A stretch of DNA of 64,000 nucleotides from Isoetes taiwanensis (Eukaryota; Streptophyta; Lycopodiopsida; Isoetales; Isoetaceae). How positions within the stretch are numbered: position 1 is the first letter of the stretch; each line of letters begins with the position of its first letter. The stretch spans positions 28,174,689 to 28,238,688 of the forward strand of contig JAJEKV010000005.1 of the NCBI GenBank assembly GCA_021234155.1, written 5' to 3'. This document shows positions 48,695-60,000 of the stretch, piece by piece. The position numbers and the translations under genes were made by a program. Under the pieces are notes generated by a model, which was not told where the DNA came from, made no database searches, and was given only the letters and a program-made list of their open reading frames with translations.

Positions 48695-49004
48695 TAAAAA
48701 AGCTCTTATGCTTGTTCTAGCAGATGGGTGTAAATTCTTTGGTGGTGTACAACTTTCCGCGACAGCACTTAGCACATAAAGCACTTAGCTAATACAAAAT
48801 TTGATATTACGAAATAATTATATTAGTTGGTACCTCATTTTTCCTACTTTAATGTTTTAAAGACACGTTTATTATTTGTAATACTCAATTTTCAAACACA
48901 ATATGCATGTCAAATTCATGTTGGATGTGAGATTTTTAGCAGTTAAAGCACTTGTCTAGACAATGCTTTTTGACCACCAGTAGAATTTACACCCAGATGC
49001 CTGA

Positions 49005-50940
49005 AAGGAAGGAAGGTAGGAAGGTATTTTTATCGTCCACGGAGACCAATCGGTCTATGGGACCCAATACAAAAAGCGCAGCAAGCGGATTACCACCCGG
49101 ATTAAAAAAAACCCCTTGAAAGGGTTTTCGAGGGAAAACCGCGGGCAAAAAGCGACTGGCCCGACAACCGTCCTAATACATAAAATGCAAAAACACACAA
49201 ATATATACACTCATGCACAAGTTTTAGTGCCTGTCAACGGCGGCCACGCGGGGGCAAAGGTGAGCTTCGCAGTCCGATACCTCTGAATGTATCACCCGGG
49301 GGACGCGTCTTGGCGGTGTGTTCATCGGCAAATGTAGGGGCAAGTCCGGACGTACTAGGGGGGCGTATCGGCCGGATCGCCCGAGCGAGCAGCAACTCGG
49401 AAAGTGTGAGACTCATCCTCAATGGCACCCGTTTGACAAGACCGGCCGAGCACATCTGGTGGGGCTCTCCAATCCACCTGCCCGTCTCGCCTCTCGCGAA
49501 GATGGTGGGCATCTTGCGTAATGGAGGCAATGAGTCTCACGCTTTTCGGGGGCATTTGAGGGAAGGTAGATTTGTGGGCCCCGGGCTAACACGGGGTTGA
49601 TGTGCTCCTTGTAATGGGCGTTTTGACCTGCTTTGTAGAGCCAAGGGGTCCCAGATTTTGCCAGGAAGCAAGCGTCCGGGGTACTCCTTGGTGTCACGAT
49701 CGGCCTCTGTGCCCACACCGGCGCACACTTTTTGTGCTCCCGCGACATTCCATCTGGCGAACCAGCGATCTTCGATTACCCCTCCCAGCGGGCCCCCGAG
49801 AAAGGGCCATTGCCACAGCGTAAGCCAGGTGCGGGAGCCGAGCATCACCCATAGTAACCCCTTTCTAAAAATAGGCTGCCCGCTGAAGTGGCAAGAATCG
49901 AGCCTGCAGCCCGTAATCTGATAGGGGCCTGAAGGTTTCACCCAAGTGCCCATGCCAAAATGCCATACGCACTGCTCCAAGTCATTCCAGGTCGCCAAAG
50001 AGACGATCGGGCCCCAAACCTCAACCCCATACAGAAGGACATGCTCGACCAGTGCCCGAAACAGATGTGACTGATGGCCCCAATCATAGAGCTCGCACGG
50101 TATTTGTTACGCATAGCATAAAGCTTTCCGGCCTGCTGTCCCATGAAGCGGATAGGCGCCTCCCCAACAGAGGTAGAAGGGGAACTCCACCCCCTAGGTA
50201 CTTGTAGGTGGGCGGACCTCCACAAAGTTGTCCCCCGATATGTGAGTGCGGGAGGCGTGGGGTGGCGTGAAAGAGGATACGAGAACCACCACGGTCTTGG
50301 CGGTTCACGTCACATGCGGCCGAGAATGTGTCTAGGGCATCGGATGAGACCGCATAACTTTGAATTAACCGGGGTGGGGGCGGAAGGTCAACATCGTCGC
50401 GATAGATGGGGGCGGATGACCCAGTGCAAAAGCCGTATGCCATCCCCCATGCTCGAAGCGGGCTCTTAACCGGATCAATGTAGAGGCCAAAAAGTGTTGG
50501 TGAGAGGGGACAACCCCCCGCGGACCCCGATACACTTGGTGAATGCTTGGCGTCATTTGCATCACGCCAAAACAACTCTCATACACGGCTATTGTATGGC
50601 ATTACGCACAGCGGCAGCCCGTGACGCGTGATTTGGCCCATAGCTTTTCAGGGGGACCGTATCAAAAAGCCTTAGCGAAGTCCACAAAGCAGCAATACAA
50701 GTCCTGCCGATGGTTCCGGCTGTCTTCAATCAGTGCCCGCAGTGTAAAGATATGGTCAATCGTTGAGTGGCGGGGTCTAAAGCCTGCTTGTGTGAGGGGC
50801 TCGCATCCATCGCGCCTACGCCTGCCCGAGTCAAGCTGTTGCTTTCGAGAATGCCCGATAGCGGTTTGCAAATCTTTGGCCCGACCATGATCGTCCAGGT
50901 TTAGGACATATACGACAAAGCGGCTCTTTGCGGATCCGCG
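49005..50940 (-). mobile_element. LINE (non-LTR retrotransposon), truncated by a Ty3 insertion
   Basis: The minus strand carries a broken reverse transcriptase: QAGFRPRHSTIDHIFTLRAL and CCFVDFAKAF (50662-50800), GCPLSPTLFGLYID (about 50510), then YRDDVDL where Y(A/V)DD should be (about 50400). The C-terminal RLIASI/zinc-finger segment follows at 49360-49540, in several frames. The 3' UTR motif lies at 49075-49150 and the CCGTGGACGATAAAAATACC end at about 49030. The 5' part is cut at 50940 by the LTR of the plus-strand Ty3 element. It is the same family as the fragment at 26870-27775. Confidence 0.88.
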
Positions 50941-52551
50941 TGACGTTCCAATAATTTATACGGTGAACGTATAAATATATGGGACACGTCACACGATATA
51001 AGGCACGCCACCTGGGGGATGATAACCTAGGGGGTTGGCCACAATGGATTTAATTAGCTATGTTAACCAAATTATTAAGGATAATTATCAAAAGACATGT
51101 GATTAAGTCAAACCATAGTAGTAAGGCGCCATTTGGCTTCACCCGGGTGGCCAGCATATTGGTTGCTAAACTAGGCCACCAAAGGGCAGCGCCATCCTCA
51201 GATCTTTCCAATCTCGACCCAGCAAAGCACCAGGAGCAGCTGAGCACTCAGGAAATTGTTGCTGCTCGGTCCCAGATCGCCAAAACACCCTTTTACTGTT
51301 GCTGCTACCCCGGTACAACCATGGAAGCACCCCTTGACAACGGGTCCAGCCGAAACTCTGGTTAGTGGTAGCTAAATTACATTCTTGTAGAATAACACTC
51401 TAGGATTCTTTCTGGATGGTTTTGGGGTGAGACTAACCCTTCTCTGGTAATTAGGAATACTTTTCAATTATGAATGATGCTCTGTTATGAGATGGGTCGA
51501 TGTCTCTATGTGTCAGTTAGTCGTTCCAGTAAACAGGGATTAAAAGGAGGGTAGAGGCCTCTGAGCTTGAGTATAGAATGCTCCTAGTAGTTCCTGTAAC
51601 ACCCTAGTAGTTTCGGCCTGTGCACAAGAGCCCACCGGGTCATAGATGCTATGGTCTGGCTTAGCACCCGGATAAAGGGACACGATGGTGGAGTAGGGGT
51701 GGGGGTCTTGCACTCCAGCATAAAGGCTCCTGAGACTCCTCTGATGGGCTAGGCCTGATAGCCGGGTCGCGTGGAGGGCGGGTATGGGTCCGACACTCCC
51801 CGGGTGTAACTCCTTTGGGTGTAGTGGTGTGACCCGTATGGGGCACCATGCACTTTGAGTAGAATTAGGGTGAGTAAATTCGGCATGCGGATGCGGGGGG
51901 TCAGCGATGCGCACGTATTCTCTAGCTCACCCCCGACCATACTTGTGATCACGGGAGGGGAACGCCTCCCCGACCTGCCTCAGCGGGACCGGGTGTCATG
52001 AACCGGAGTAGACTCAAGGGTGATCCCCGGATTACGCGTTTCGGGAAGGCTATAGCGAATCCATAGCGTGAATCGACCCATCCGCAAGTGTATTACGGGA
52101 GGCGGTTGGAGTGGACAACCCTAGCCCGATGTTCTATGCCCGATAGCGCCATGCCAAGATTGGTCCCGATCTCCACGAGACCCAGCCGTCGGGTCGCTCC
52201 CCACTAGAGTCGAGCCGGGTAGAACCAGGGTTTTGGGTGTTTTCTTAGTTTTAGGTGCATATTCTTTGCCGTTGGTATTTGGATGGATGTGCCACCCTTC
52301 GTGGTGGCTATTTATATGTGATTTATGTTGTGTGCTAACCCTTGTATTCATGCTTCCGCGACGTAGGAGTCCCATTGAAGGCGTGGGCGAATGACCCCTG
52401 GTGGTGTCCTTCTTTTCGGGCACCATAATATGGGTGGCCGAGGAATAGACCTCGGAGGAGCCCCCTCATGGCGAGGTGAGGTGGTCGCCATGGGGGGGAA
52501 AGTCCCGCATGTATACGCCCAAAGTGCCGTATATATCTGAGGAGCATCTGA
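50939..52551 (+). repeat. 5' LTR of the plus-strand Ty3 element
   Basis: Starts TGACGTTCCAATAATTTATA. The first 460 bp match 62408-62925, and the whole is homologous to the minus element's LTRs in reverse orientation (GGTGCATATTCTTTGCCG, GGGTTAGCACAC equivalents). The 3' boundary is set by alignment to those LTRs. Confidence 0.9.
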
Positions 52552-52570
52552 TGAGGGTATCGAGCCGTGA
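52552..52570 (+). promoter_or_regulatory. Probable primer-binding site (degenerate)
   Basis: TGAGGGTATCGAGCCGTG aligns with TGGTATCGTAGCCGG of the minus-strand copy and with the canonical tRNA-Met site, but with several changes. Confidence 0.5.
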
Positions 52571-53332
52571 TTTGATTGCTCGAAATCATATGCCAAACAC
52601 TAACTTCGTATTAACGGTAGTTAGGAGGAGGCTAAGTTAATGTGTTGATAGTCCTCTTTGATGTTTGGCTTGGTGTTAGGTTAAGTTGGGAAATTGTAGC
52701 TTTAAAGATGATAGGGCGACTGGAGGGCCCAAGATTGGAAGCAGAGTAAATGTCAGTAGGTAGCTCAAATGACAGGGAGGGTGGTTCCATTGGATCGGGC
52801 GTACCCGAATTACCTTAGAACGGTCGACTCTATGCGAAAAATGGTCAAGGGCGGGGCCGAAAACCAACTCGGGCGCCGCTTGCTTTTTGTCGTCTTGCAG
52901 TCAGGGTAGAAGAGCCGAAAATGCAGTCGGCGCCCGACCGGTCAACGGGAGTCAACGCGGGCCGCCAGGTCAACTCGGGCGCCGCTTGCTTTTCGACGAC
53001 CCCCAGCCGAGGCGGGAGCCTGTATAATGCAGCCGGCGCCCGACCGTATGCCTCGCGTATTTCTGCCGTATAATTATTTTTTTAATAATAAAATTTAAAA
53101 GTTAATAGGAAAATTTTAAAATTTTAAAAGTTATCTGGCCGTTAAAATTTCTTCTTGTATCTGTTTGCCTTGCCTCAGCGCCTTTGACCGCCAGAGCCGC
53201 TGCCCGCCATCGCTACCGGACTTGAAGTTGCTTCGTCACCCTTGTGTCCTGAGAAACCCTAGCGCCCCCCTTGCCGCCTTTTCCGCCACCAGCGCCTCAC
53301 TGCTCGCCCTTCTAGACTTTATTGCCACAGCC

Positions 53333-54570
53333 ATGGCCAACACCAAGAGCGCCCCTGACCCTTCTACCCTCAGCATCGTGGAGATTTATGCCATGATCGC
53401 CCGGTACATGGCTACAGATCCGGCCTTCATTGACATACTCCTGGATGAGCTAGTAAACAGGTTTGAGAACAACGATAGGATTCCCTATCCTATCTATCAC
53501 TTCTTAGAGCCATTTCTGATCCGGCTGAACCTTCGCCAGCTCTCCTATACCATTGTCGAGCAACCGGACATGGTCATGGTGCTCATTAAATTCTATCCTC
53601 CCGAACAGGAAGGGCATACCGAGGAGGAAGACATTAGAACGGAGGCCGACCGTGTTAGAGGCTTGGCCCGGGAGGATGACCACCGGGAAATAGAGCGGGC
53701 TGACACGACCACTCGTGGAAGGGAGTACCGCTACCTCGGGGAGGGCCTTGCAGTCATAGACGGTAGGGCAATAGAGGTTCCTCCATACCGTTGGCACGAG
53801 GACTCCAGCAGCTTTATATGGGGGGAAATCCCCTATATCAGCATAGACTATCTGACAACCATTCAGATAGATATGGGCCTGCGACCACAGCGGTACTAGG
53901 CTGAGCTTCTTCGCCGAAGCGCAGCCCAACTTTTTGCTCAGATCCAAGAAGATCTGAGGAGGGCTCGGGAGGAACGGGAGAAGCTGGAACAGGAGGAGAG
54001 GGACCGGTAGGACCAGCTGAACCCACAGGACGGAGGAGCATCCGGGAGTGGGCCGGGGCCAATCCCGACACATGTAACCGTTAAGCACCGGAGGAAGGGT
54101 CTAGCCCGGAAGACCGGCAGTCAATATAAAGAAAAACTAAGGACTGTCGGGGCCTTTGGTAAGAAGGCGAAGTTATTCGAGGCGGGCAGCGTGGGTGGAT
54201 AGCTCCCGGCCATTTCGTTGGGGCTAAAACGGTGTGCGGCACCAAGCGGGGCGCCTGCAAAGCCAGCCCCTGAGAGGAAGCCTCACGTACCCACCAGGTA
54301 CCGTGGGCCTTGGCGGGAAACCGCAAGTTCGAAGTCCACACGGCCGATCCGGAAGCTACCCTTCCGAGGCCGGTACTGGGAGATTGGCAGCAGTTCAAGA
54401 CCGACCTCCGTTTCCAGACCTTTGCGATTTTGGCACTCCAAGAGGCTGCTGAAGCCTACTTGGTGGCACTTTTTGGTGATGCCAATCTTTGCGCGATCCA
54501 TGCAAAGAGGGTAACCATAATGCCTAAGGATTTAGCCCTCGCCCGCAGGATTCGGGGGGAGCATCCTTAG
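53333..54570 (+). pseudogene. ORF A: retrotransposon protein with C-terminal histone H3 domain
   Basis: Start ATG at 53333 (GCCATGGCC context). One frame (53333 to about 54385) holds an N-terminal domain of unknown family (about residues 1-190, e.g. EIYAMIARYMATDPAFIDIL), a charged coiled coil (LRRAREEREKLEQEERDR), a Lys/Arg-rich linker (KHRRKGLARKTG, GAFGKKAKL) and the start of histone H3: [13 protein letters not shown], then [11 protein letters not shown]. After a frameshift near 54385 H3 continues [43 protein letters not shown] and LARRIRGE to a stop at 54570. Three in-frame TAG stops (53897, 54008, 54200) interrupt it. In H3 these helices form the histone fold with H4. Role in the element unknown; chromatin targeting or cDNA packaging are guesses. 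Confidence 0.87.
54233..54570 (+). other. Histone H3 domain within ORF A
   Basis: Covers the distal H3 tail (KPH), alpha-N ([11 protein letters not shown]), alpha 1 start (FKTDLRFQ), alpha 2 ([17 protein letters not shown]), loop 2 ([11 protein letters not shown]) and alpha 3 (LARRIRGE). Leu before ALQEAA matches plant H3.3 rather than H3.1. Differences from H3 shared with the minus copy: DAN for DTN and PKDL for PKDI. No intron is present. Confidence 0.92.
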
Positions 54571-54768
54571 CATATTTGCGGGACTCCGCATTGTAAATAT
54601 TTTTTTTGGGGTATTTAATAAAAACTTTTATTTTGTATTAAAGCTTATTTATTTTATGTTAAATATGAAACAAAATGCTGACGTCAGCCTCAATAAAAAG
54701 GAGTTAAAAGAAGGAGTCTTAAAGCTCATTTCAATTGTTTCTCTTCCTCTCTCCTCCCTTCTAGCGCC

Positions 54769-56108
54769 ATGGCGCCCCGCCTGACCTTATGCTTTGGTAC
54801 CATGTCTGAGAGCAATGGGATCCGCAAGTCCCTTTCGACCTGCTGCGGCCTTTGCTATGCCAGCGTCTAGATCTTCTTGCCAATATGTTGAAGCACCCAG
54901 ATTACACCGGATTCTTGGATTTCTACAGGGAGGTCTTGGGGACCCTCCCCAACTATATCTGGAGCGGGAGGCAGTCCGGGAGATGTTAGGGGGAGACACG
55001 CATGCATATGATGTGCTGAAGGGAAAGCTCTGATGGGGCAAACACACACTGTTATGCTGACATCGGGCGGCAATACCTTGAGGTCGCCTTCGCCCTAGCC
55101 ATCCTCATGGACCAATATGTCGAGGATGAAACCCTGCCTGTAGAGAAAGGCAAACTGCCGGAGTCTTCCGAAGAGGGGGACGACGAACACATAGGCATGG
55201 GCGACTTCGCCCGTTGGAAGCAGTTAGCGGAAGAGCTGCCACCGCGCCGTGAGCAAGCCGTAGGCTTGTCAGGGCTAGATGCTCTCCCAGTTATTTATCA
55301 CCAAGGGCAAGAATATCTTCTCTTGGATGATATTATCTGGACGTATCACATGGTGGCTGGCTATAGACGCAAGCGTAAAGACCATGTGCTTTATGAGCTT
55401 GCAGAGTATTGCATGGACGACTTCATCGACTTCACACCTCTTGCGCTTCCTCCGGAGGTGCAGCAACTGCTCCAGTTCCGCCAAGAGACCATAGAGCCGG
55501 CTGAGACTCTACTACGTCTTCGGGACTTCGTGATGCAGGAGCCGGCCTCTCAGCCCTCACCAGATGCCTTCAGGACTATGGGACCTCACGTCCCAGATAT
55601 AAATATGGTTGAGGTTCCCTCGGGCTCCGATGACGAGGGAGAGGATTGATATCATAATCCTGCTCATGTGAGGGAGGAGCAGCAGGAACTTATTGGAAAA
55701 AGAGGTGGCCACATCAGAGACCCCGCAGGGGAAGGTATCGGGCAACCACCTTACCCGTTTCTTTTTGTCCGCCTTTCGACAGGGGCAAGTCCTCTTTATA
55801 GCCCGAGACTTAGGGCCTGAGGCTGAAGCTTCATGGTGGGCCCTCTGTGCTCTCTCTACGCTGGCCGGCCACAAGAAGCTCCCCTATCGTACGTTTACTT
55901 ATGTACTCATGCGACGGGATCTTGCTCTAACAGCCTTGGGTCAGGATATTGCGCCATGGATGAGCATGAAGCATTGGCCGTTGCTTACCCACCAGAGGTT
56001 GCATCTATTGCGGCTGCCACAGTGGACCCCGGAGTAACTCTGCTGCGACACCGACCGCCTCCACCACCTCCTAGATCTACGAATGAAGAGGGAGGACCTA
56101 GTTCCTAA
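54769..56108 (+). pseudogene. ORF B: unknown acidic protein of the Ty3 element
   Basis: ATG at 54769 (GCCATGGCG). Coding patches in order: NMLKHPDYTGFLDFYREVL, REMLGGDTHAYDVLKG, ALAILMDQYVEDETLP, then a long clean frame 55107-55649 (DFARWKQLAEELPPRREQAV, YCMDDFIDFTPL, ETLLRLRDF, ending acidic SDDEGED). After one more shift come GNHLTRFFLSAF, EASWWALCALSTLAGHKKLP and a proline-rich end. Two or three frameshifts. I do not recognise a family. The same patches in the same order occur in the minus copy, so this is an element gene, not chance coding. Confidence 0.7.
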
Positions 56109-56367
56109 ATAATTGTATTATGTTTTTCTTCCCTGCTGTCTAAAGTTTTGGTTTGGCAAATTCTTTAGCCACTTTATAATATGATACATCTTCCTTTTTG
56201 TCAATTGTAATTACTATCTTTATGAATACAATTGAGAATTATTCCTTCTATCATATGTTTTGTCGGTTATTGGAGTTGGTCTATAACAAAACTATAGAAC
56301 CCTCTATATTCATTTCAACTATCTTGCAGAAGAGACCCTTTGGGAATATGAGGAAAGGATTACAGAC
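56109..56367 (+). other. AT-rich spacer between ORF B and ORF C
   Basis: Low-GC spacer unlike the flanking ORFs. It ends in TATCTTGCAG, which looks like a splice acceptor (AG near 56329), so ORF C may be reached by splicing; this is inference. Confidence 0.4.
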
Positions 56368-56787
56368 ATGGTAAGGAGGGATGATCCTGGACCGTCCGAC
56401 CAGGATTATGGCCAAAGATATGGCGAATATCCAGAGTGGGATGAAGGCTACGAGATGGAACCTCCGCTACCAGGAGAACCCTATGATCCTGACAAAGGGT
56501 TGGAGATAGTTAACATCCTTAGGGACAGAGCTTTCGAGGACCTGAAGCTGACCCTGTGCCGTACCTGGGATTATTGGAGCATGTCCAGGCACGAGGCTTT
56601 TGAGGACGCCAATGACCACCTTTGGCAACTCTTATATGCTCTGCGAAGGCTTTTCAATCTTCTCATTGTTAGCCCAACATGGGAATACCAACCGGTGATT
56701 GTCCAAGCCTGGGCACGCTACAAGCTCGTTAGGGCTGTACAGGAGAGTGTTCGCTACGCGATCCTATACCCCTTTGCGAACCCCTAG
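56368..56787 (+). CDS. ORF C: unknown 139-residue protein of the Ty3 element
   Basis: Intact ORF starting MVRRDDPGPSDQDYGQRYGE with an acidic, Tyr/Pro-rich N-terminal third and a helical C-terminal part (FEDLKLTLCRTWDYWSMSRH, LLYALRRLFNLLIV, AVQESVRYAILYPFANP). No known domain recognised. It lies 272 bp upstream of gag-pol and has a frame-broken homologue at 36372-36806 with the same start and stop motifs. Its survival without stops, next to broken ORFs A and B, may simply reflect short length. Confidence 0.65.
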   Translation: MVRRDDPGPSDQDYGQRYGEYPEWDEGYEMEPPLPGEPYDPDKGLEIVNILRDRAFEDLKLTLCRTWDYWSMSRHEAFEDANDHLWQLLYALRRLFNLLIVSPTWEYQPVIVQAWARYKLVRAVQESVRYAILYPFANP

Positions 56788-57058
56788 GCTTGGTCGCTCC
56801 AGTTATGTTCTGTTGATTACGCTGTGTGCAAGTAGAACTTTGGAACTTCCACTGTATTATACCTCCTTTTGTACAAATCTATGTACCAATCAACTTGTTG
56901 TTGTACTCAACTTGAATGAAATGAAACTTCAGTTCCTACTTGTACTTTTTCTTGTCACTGTCGGCAAATGTATCTAAATAGAATTGTATATTACTGTAAG
57001 TCTGCTTATACTTTCATGAATACTCGATATAGACGGTGCATGCAACGTCGCCTGGCAA

Positions 57059-60000
57059 ATGCCCTCGAATGCCAGTAGGTTGACACCTGAACAGGAACTC
57101 ATGTTAATGAAAAGGCAGCTAGGCGAGTTGCAAGCCTATGTATTGCATGCCAATCCACCCCAGCGTATACAAGAGGATGGGCCAGAGTTGCCTCCGCAAC
57201 CACCTAGCCCACCTGCACAGCAACCGTCCCCACCCGAAAACAGCCCTGTACCTGTACAAAGGAAGCTTCATGCCAAACGTCGTCGGAGCTCCTCCAAGGA
57301 TAGCGCCACCTCTTCGCAATCGGCCACTTCTGGGTCCTCTGCGTCGTCCGCATCCTCTAATGATCATACGAAGCGCCGGGACAAGGAGTACCGTAAGACG
57401 GTTGATACCGCCATAACTAGCATATGGAAGAATAGGAAATTGGCCCAATTTGATGGGAAATCCAGAGGCGGACTGAATGCAGAGTCTTGGTTGGACGAAA
57501 TGAAGGAATTCGGGAAGTCTTATGGCATGACGGAAAAAGATACAGGAAAGGTTGCCACTACCAATCTTACAGGAGCTGCCCGTATTTGGTGGAAGGGCTA
57601 TGCCAGGGCCAAGCATTTGGACAGGAGCAGATGCAACTTCAGAAAGTTTGCCAAGGCCTTCAAGTCGCATTATGTGCCCCGTGCGCACAAATGCCAACAG
57701 ATCCAGACTTTCTACAGGTTGGAGCAGAAGAGTATGTCCGTGCAGGCTTACACGGATGAGTTTATGCGCCTGAGGCTGTATGTACCTGGTATGAATGAGA
57801 AAAGGGCGGTGGAAGGCTATATTGAGGGATTGGCACCATCAATCAAACGGATGGTTAAGGCCATAGACCCGAAATCAGTTGCAGAGGCAGAGGCTAAAGC
57901 ATTGAGTCTCGAGGAGGACACACCAAAGAACCAGTATCCACGTTCTGCGCCTTACTCGCAACCACGGCCGTCCACACCTTACAGACCCCGCTCGCCAAGT
58001 CCGGGACCCTCTCAGCAGAACTCTTATGGCCGCCAGGAAAAGAAAGTCGCTTTTAGCACGCCAGATAAGCAGAACAATGCCGGTAAGGAAGTTCGGAACC
58101 TCTTACAGTCCATTCCTAAAGAGGCCCGTGAACAGCTCCGCCGAGATAAGGCATGCTACAGGTGTATGAGGCCAGGGCACTTCATGCAGAACTGCCCCTA
58201 TGTCACGCAGACTGCCCAGCTGGCCATGGCCGACCTTGACTGGGATGATCTCGAATCAACACGACCTGTCGAGGAGGAAGCTCCCGATTACATTCACGGT
58301 GCGTCTCATATCCTTGCGGCTATAGAAACCGGCAATGCTGAAAGTCAGCCTGCTGTTATTTCCACCATAGGCCAAATAGACAGGAAGCCTTTTGTAATTC
58401 TTATGGATACGGGAAGTACACATAATTTTGCTTCTCCTAGGATGGCCCATGTCTTACGTCTAGAAACATTGAGGTCCCGACCGAGACCTGTCACTCTAGC
58501 CAGTGGTAAGGTCAGGCATACTCATGGCCGACGCATCAACCTTAAGATGCAGTTGCCAGGTGCACCAGTTGCTTTGGGTGCCGAGTTGATGGATATTGGC
58601 AAATACGACCTCATTGTTGGTATGGAATTCCTGGCATCCGCAAAAGCGAACATAGACTGCGAGAAGAGAGAAGTTACCTTCAATGCAGCTAATGGAGCTC
58701 GCGTAACTGTTAAAGGTGAACCCTTCAACCCTATCCTGCAGTCTATGTCCATCAGGCAGTTAGATAAAGCTATACACAAGGAAAAGCTCCTTTGCATCGT
58801 TATGCTTGCTTCCATCGAGTCAGATGCTAAGCAAAAACAAGTAATCGACACCCTCCCAGAGGGGATTGCTAATCTTCTCCGTGAATTTGGTGATCTTTTT
58901 CCGGAAGAGATTCAGAAGCTTCCTCCTTTTAGAGGGGTGGAATGTGAAATAGCTTTAGAGCCAGGTACCAAGCCTACCAGTAAGGCTCCGTACCGTATGA
59001 GTCCTCCAGAATTGGCAGAACTTAAAAAGCAACTTCAAGAGTTATTAAACCTAGGTTTCATCCGACCCAGTGTTTCGCCTTTTGGCGCTCCTATTCTCTT
59101 TGTTAAGAAAAAGGACGGCTCGCTGAGGATGTGTATTGATTACCGGCAACTCAACAAGCATACCATCAAGAACCGCTATGCTTTGCCTAGGGCAGATGAC
59201 CTAATGGATCAGTTACAAGGGGCTAAGTATTTCTCAAAGATTGATCTACGCTCCGGATACCATCAAATAAGGATCAAGGAGGAGGACATCTATAAATCCG
59301 CTTTTCGCACTAGGTATGGGCATTATGAATTTACAGTTATGCCTTTTGGATTAACTAATGCCCCAGCAACGTTCATGCGACTAATGAATGATGTCTTCCG
59401 ACAATATTTGGATGATTTTGTTGTTATCTTCTTCGACGACATTCTCATCTACAGTAAGACCCTTGAGGAGCATGAGAAACATCTTAGATTGGCCCTACAA
59501 AAGCTGAGACGTCATCAACTCTACGCCAAGTTCTCTAAGTGCAAGTTCGCCACTCCGAAGGTTGACTATTTAGGCCACATCATTTCCGCAGAGGGAATTG
59601 CTACAGACCCCGCTAAGATAGAGGCTGTAAGGGAATGGCCTATTCCAGGGAATGTTTCTGAAGTCCGGAGTTTCTTGGGATTAGCAGGCTACTATCGAAA
59701 ATTTGTAAAGGATTTCGCGAGGATTGCAACTCCTCTTACAAATCTCACAAAGCATGAGAAGGTGAAGGATTGGATGGACCATTGGAAGGCAAAAGTGCAG
59801 CAGAGTTTCTAGCAGCTTAAGGATGCCCTAACATCAGCACCAGTTCTCACGTTACCCGATCCTGAACAGGATAAGCTAGTGGCGACAGATGCTAGTAAAA
59901 TTGCCACCGGTGGGGTACTAATGCAGGAGGGGAGGGTAATTGCCTATGATTCAAAGAAGATGAATGAGACGGAGCAGCGATATCCCACCCATGATCAGGA

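Noticed and set aside
54390-54570. Centromeric histone CENH3 rather than H3
   Set aside because: [11 protein letters not shown] and LARRIRGE follow canonical H3; CENH3 usually has a longer, variable loop 1 and other residues here.
59810-59812. Programmed read-through of a TAG between RT and RNase H
   Set aside because: The stop lies inside the polymerase region rather than at a gag-pol border, and other TAG codons of the same kind occur in ORF A; mutation or error is simpler.
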